Shown piece by piece: positions 59,016 through 64,000 of a stretch of 64,000 bases of DNA. How positions within the stretch are numbered: the first letter of the stretch is position 1; every line of letters begins with the position of its first letter. A model generated the notes under the pieces. It was given only the letters and a program-made list of their open reading frames with translations, was not told the DNA's origin and made no database searches. Origin of the DNA: Phoronis australis (taxonomy: Eukaryota; Phoronida; Phoronidae); the NCBI GenBank assembly GCA_002633005.1, contig NMRA01000231.1, positions 438,082-502,081 on the forward strand, in the 5' to 3' direction. The position numbers were made by a program, and so were the translations under genes.

Positions 59016-62000
59016 GTAACTATACGGTAGGTTCGGGTGCAGAATCTAATTTTTCTACGGGAGCTGAAATTGAACTCCCAGCGCCGGTACATTTTTGGGA
59101 CATCCTGTTCATCCTGTGTCGGACTACCAGTTTAATACAAGGTTTTTTAAACCCCAAACATAGTGTGGGTATGACCCGAGAATCGGAACTTAGCCTTAAA
59201 TATTTCTCAAGGCATGACCCTAATGAACAAATGTTTCTCCAAAGTGAATCATACTAAAACGAATCAGCAGAGACAGATATGTGACAGGTCCGCCGCCTGC
59301 CTCAAGAGAATCATTGGCGGGTTGACCACGGGCTAGCATAAGTTATCCAATTTGTGCTAATACGCCTTCAATTGTCGAGAGCTTGTACATTTGAAGCACG
59401 CAGTCCAGGTCCCAGTCCTATTGTCTCATTCTCACTCTCTGTTAGTGCTTGTTTATCATGGTTACATGTGTATTCAAGTTCTGATGGTTCTTTTAATGGG
59501 TTTTCCCTCCGCATATGGCGGACGTTAAAGTCGGCACAAACTCCTGATCTCCGGAAAATTGGTAGGTGGTGGTGGTGATAGGAGAGCGGGTTAACTACTT
59601 GGCGGCATACATGTAGACTTGATTTGTGAAACTGTAACATTTTTACCGTCTCACGAGTATGTTAGATAGTATCCTGCTTGAACGGAGGCCCATTGATAAG
59701 AAACACAAAATACCATGATAAAGAGATTGACATCATTGTGTGTTCCTCAAATAAGCGATCTTCTTTCACATACGTCTAAATGTGAGAAGGATTTCAAAAA
59801 ACCGGGAAAGACCAAATCATCGGGCCTTCTCTCGGTGAGTGATGATCGTCCCTTAAGAAGTTACGGAATCGAAAAAATACGCGTTGCCTCATGAGTGGCA
59901 TTAAAGACATACTCCAAGGGTTCACAATATAGAGGTAATTTTGCATTCCATGGAACTGTCTTCGTGAATTTAAAATCTAGTCAACTAATAATTCCTCTGT
60001 CTTTTCAAAATACACGAATAAATACTTAGTGCACATTTCAAATGAATTTAGACGGGGCTGTAAAAATGGAACCTCTAACAACAACGCCCTGGCGAGAGCC
60101 CTTAAAGAGTAAATCAAGCATCTATAGTTGAGAAATGTTCTCTTGAATTTTCTCTCCACAATATTTCGCTGTCTTCTTTTCTCAACTGACCCTGACATCA
60201 CGTCTATGCCAGTTGCCATGGTTTAACCGGGGCACCTGCAAATTATTTGGCGTGTGACCCATCATGGACATCATTGTTCAAAACGATTCGAGTTGTTCAC
60301 AGTGTAAATAAATTATGCCAAATTTCGTTTGTAAAAGTAACTAACTCTTCGTTAGGATTGCATTAAAAAGTTTAGTTATCTTTACGTTGATCACGATTCG
60401 AAGAGTTAATTTTCGTATGTCGGTTAAGCTGTTGGAAGCGCCAGCAAATGGATTAGTGTCCGAAAGACCCCTACTTCTGCGTAGGATGTAACTCCACAAT
60501 TCCTTATCGAAATCCTGTTAAGTCCAGGCCCAAACACCAGGTTCATCAAATGATATTTACTTAAAAAGGCCCGTCCAAATTTGCATCCGAATACTGTCGA
60601 AATCGGTTTATTTTTTAGAAATGCTGTAGGATTGCAAACTTTACTACACCAGTTGGTTATAATCAAATTACACCTGGATTGCTGGACAATAGTAACAAAG
60701 TTAAAATCCTAGAGCCACGGAAGTATAACGTCTCCTTCAAGTGAAAGATGGCACTGTTCGAAGATTAGTGGAACCGCCATCAATTGCTTTCTCACGAGAT
60801 CTCGCCTTGTTACCGACCTCACGTGAACTCTCATCCCAAACAGACGGCACTTGAACCGAGATCCAGCTTGTTTGTTAAGTGAGGGAATTTTCTCCAATTC
60901 ACTCAATTCGTAGACAACGTAATGGTGTTGAAAACTTAACTTTCCTACTTAATATTAGACATTTGATTCGCCGTGCTAATTTAATAACTAAGGAACAACC
61001 GCACCACACTGGGCACTGACCCAAACGTGACAGAAAATTAGGACAATAGTAAAGGTACACGAACACCAAAAACTTCCAACGATAAGCTAGCTCAATTAAT
61101 GATTTAAGACTCAGCAACAGGCGTCTTGTAGAAGTGAATGGCTAGATGAGAACGTATGCCAGAAACAAACGTGAGTTGTCAACGCAAGGAGTTACATCAG
61201 CTAGATGTATTAGTTTTTGCACCTGCGCTTACATACATGTATCATAACTGAACAGATGAACAAGTTAGATTGATGGAGAGAGCGACAGAACGTGACTCTT
61301 AAATTTACCCTAGTTTTCGTAACCACAAACTTGACTTCATATGAGCCATGTCATCCCACTTATGGTATTTAATTATTTTTCAAAAAAGATGAATCTAATG
61401 AGTACCATAAAATATGCTCGGTTACCAATTGGATCACGAATGTTCAGTCCGAGTGTCAATCATGAGACTTTGCATCTAACGGTGCGCTCGTTGCCATCGC
61501 AAATACAACATTCGCGACACTGAAGCCCAGATTCCATCATTCAAATCCCAGAGCGACGGTACAAACCCCCTACAAATGCCCTTCATTTTCAATGCACCCG
61601 CAAGATTTCCCCCAATCCAGTGAGCCGACTCCTTAGACGAAAACCAAATTGATCAAAATGAGGCAAGAAGGTGGGAATCCCATTATTAAAGAAATTGTAG
61701 ATCCGAGAAAACTTGAGTGAATTCATATGTCTTCAAGAGGAGTCATCGTATTTACATGTACACGCGAAGTACATTCTAGGACCTCAATAAGCCAGTACTC
61801 AGAAAATATATGTAATTTTGGACTCGTAGGATATTTTCATATTTGCACCTACATGTATAACGAAAACAAATTCAGGGTAGTAATACACGTTGTTTGGCTT
61901 TCCAACGCACGCAAAATTGGGCTCCAAAAGATGTCTGATAAAAAAGAAAACTGAGTATACATGTAAGGGTCTGCATTTTTAATGAAATCTGAAGTAGGAC

Positions 62001-62344
62001 TATTCAAGGAATTATCAACCACGATACATTCACCTAATTCATGGCAAACCACATCATTTCATGGCTCGACTGAAAAGTTTCTCGTTTGCGCCTCACTCAG
62101 GTGCACGGGGGGGGGGGTGGAAATGTTTGTCGTGAACCTTTGGAGAAGAGAACCATTTGGAGACGTGAACTGTAGTGCCGAACGTATAGTGAAGGGACGA
62201 AGTAGTAACTTCAAATAAACGCGTTGACTTGGAGAATAACTCGTTAAATGGTTTAAGCTATAACACGAGCTTCCATCAGGTTAACAGTGAATCAATGTAA
62301 CTCGCCTTCCACGTCCAGGTTCACGTCCTGTCCTCCCATCTTAC
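59016..62344. other. Intron DNA, no gene seen
   Basis: About 3.3 kb with several short frames on both strands, none with a domain, plus a poly-G tract near 62107. The transmembrane exon follows. Confidence 0.45.
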
Positions 62345-62449
62345 ATGTACGTCGCACAATGTAAGCCCCAGCAAGTAGCAGCAAGACACCAACTATCGCC
62401 CCAACGGCAATCCACATTGTGGCTCCTCCCTTGTCACCAGACACTTTAC
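62345..62449 (-). CDS. Transmembrane exon of helical-repeat membrane protein (first visible exon)
   Basis: This 35-codon exon encodes a short Gly/Lys-rich linker (GKVSGDKGGAT), a hydrophobic helix of about 20 residues (MWIAVGAIVGVLLLL and on to AYI) and a basic stop-transfer end (VRRT), so it should anchor a type I single-pass protein. It has an acceptor (CCGTTGTAG) and a phase-1 donor (ACAT|GTAAGA). The donor's leftover T plus the AT that opens the next predicted exon gives a Tyr codon, so the frame continues into the helical repeats at 54777-55475. If the donor is ignored, the frame reads 17 more codons and stops with TGA at 62297. Ectodomain exons would lie further right, mostly beyond the window, and I see none before 64000. 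The hydrophobic helix is seen directly. Joining it to the downstream exons rests on matching phase, strand and spacing, not on transcript data. Confidence 0.62.
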
Positions 62450-64000
62450 CTACAACGGAATTCGATATAGGTCGAAGACTTTGTTCGTAGAAATGCAACC
62501 AATTACTTAATGAGCAATAGTCTAATTGAAATGCGGCGTTAATATGGTTGGAAACGTTAGCCATGGTCATTTTTATTTCGCAATTTGGGGTTTACCAACC
62601 ACAATAAAAACATGAAGCGTTTTCTGAAATCGTTTTGATGTTCTTGTTCGTATCGGAATAGAATTTTGCCACCAATAAATATTGCGGGACAGGTTTTTAA
62701 GAGTAGGAGACTATATTTCCCTTTTTAGCCAACCAAACAGGAAGGTTTATCTTTGAAAAAGTATTTGAGCTAATTAACTCAAGTTTTCAAGAATGGTACA
62801 CTTCCAGAATCTCACCAGCCTCGTGACAGACGATCATCAAGCAGCTAATGTGTTCCTTCTCAGCACCATCGTGTACGGAGAACCAAAAGGCCAAAAATTC
62901 AAGACACGTATGCTTTATGCAAGGTTTAAAACAGGCCAAACCGAGACCGTAGAATCAAAATGAAACAGATACATCAAATCCAGAATTTCCACTTATACCT
63001 GAGTCAAAAACAGTCCAAGACATTTTGTTCACTCTGGAAAAAAAGGAAACAACTCAAAACCAACATTCATAGCACCAGGACGGAAAATCTTATCACGTCA
63101 GGACGGAAAACCTTTAATGTCAGAAAATTTTCATGTCCGGGGACCACGCGAACCTCCACAATCATTGACCTACACATTTACCAAAGTGATAACGTCCCTA
63201 CGGGTACACAAGTTATTGTATGAAGCGCCAAAGAGTTCTCAAACGAATACCTTACTGTAAGTAGAAATGTGCTTAGTTTTGCTTAATCAAGCTTAATTTT
63301 AGTTCTACCCTTCTGTACTTATTCAACCCCCTTTTTTCTTAATCAAAGTGTAGTTCTAATTAACCAACGCGTACTACTTCAGTCAATTCATATAGTCCAA
63401 TCACGCCCGCGCTCTTAAACCTCAAAATCGCGGAAAATTTTCTACATGGGTGCAAGGCAACATTTGAAGAATGTTGCAAATTCTTATCAAGTGACCGTGT
63501 AAATGGTGGCGCCGTTAACTTTGTTAGGATTGGGTATGCTTCAAACTACAATTTATTAATATTCAAGAACTTGTCTTCGATTGGACGTAATGAAAAAGTA
63601 AAACGACGCCTTGATTAAGCAAAAGTACGCGTTGAATAAGAGCCGAACGATGATCGTAAAAAAGTGCGCGTTGATAGAGCAAAACTGTATTGTGGGGTTT
63701 TAAAGATTGTCACAAACTTATCTCCATTTATTATATGACCATTTTACATGATTCATCTTATCTCACTCAGTTCGAAACGTTACTCCATGCGACCAAATAT
63801 CAAAAAATCGGGCTATTGGTGATCTTATGACTCGTAAATAATCACCGCTTTTTACTGTGTTTTCTTCTTCGACAACATTGCACGCGCGGCATCCTACAAT
63901 ATAAGCGGCACCCAGCCTCGACTCCATGTTTCAAAATGGCGCTGATGTGCTAAGCAATTTGAGGCTTGGTTATGGGAAATGAAATTCGTCAGAATTCTGA
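62450..64000. other. Upstream intron or flank of the helical-repeat gene
   Basis: No ectodomain exon recognised. An 87-codon plus frame (62960-63223) is Lys/Thr/Gln-rich with no domain. GCGCGTTGA/GTACGCGTTGA words repeat near 63600-63680. CAAAATGGCGCTG near 63933 looks like a promoter or start motif without an attached frame. Confidence 0.4.

Noticed and set aside
1-64000. CRISPR arrays, bacterial operons, phage genes
   Set aside because: No regular spaced repeats, no ribosome-binding-site gene strings; the sequence is spliced, repeat-rich animal DNA.

Overview
The window is animal nuclear DNA, most likely from a marine invertebrate. It is about 60% AT, has long non-coding stretches and spliced genes with GT-AG introns, and is packed with degraded transposable elements: LINEs, mariner/Tc1, THAP fragments, hAT-like MITEs and tRNA-derived SINE heads. 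TACATGTA and TAGGCCTA words recur throughout. They remind me of echinoderm or hemichordate genomes, but I cannot fix the species. There are no operons, phage genes or CRISPR arrays.

The main gene is on the minus strand and runs leftward from about 62.45 kb to 33.9 kb. Its 5' part lies beyond the right edge. Five exons are supported: a transmembrane exon (62345-62449), a 233-codon helical exon (54777-55475), two single-unit exons (48986-49342 and 47428-47796) and a 410-residue terminal exon (33902-35136). Every junction is phase 1 and three of the four regenerate a GGT glycine codon. The product would be a single-pass membrane protein with a cytoplasmic tail of about 885 residues, made of roughly seven diverged helical units of about 120 residues. 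I do not recognise the family. It is the best candidate here for an undescribed protein.

Region by region. 0-10 kb: a duplicated block with a degraded KRGRP-type exon, MITEs, a fold-back element, and THAP zinc-finger fragments at 5.9-6.95 kb and 10.0 kb. 11-17 kb: a CR1/L2-like LINE split by a 2.5 kb insertion, with SINE heads behind it. 17.8 kb: a GC-rich palindromic island. 20-25 kb: a dispersed repeat with a nested MITE, a third THAP fragment (23.6 kb), and the second copy of the repeat found in the LINE insertion. 26-33 kb: MITE ends, a tRNA-like sequence and the second copy of the 1.4-3.7 kb block.

33.9-62.45 kb is the helical-repeat gene. Its 12 kb intron holds a reverse-oriented L1/Tx1-type LINE, a ubiquitin-specific protease catalytic exon and a mariner element with intact ends. 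Its other introns hold a Tc1-like fragment, a LINE ORF1 fragment, microsatellites, a short tandem duplication next to an N, and a 1.6 kb imperfect palindrome.

Apart from the helical-repeat gene, and perhaps the protease exon, every recognised coding sequence is a broken mobile-element remnant.
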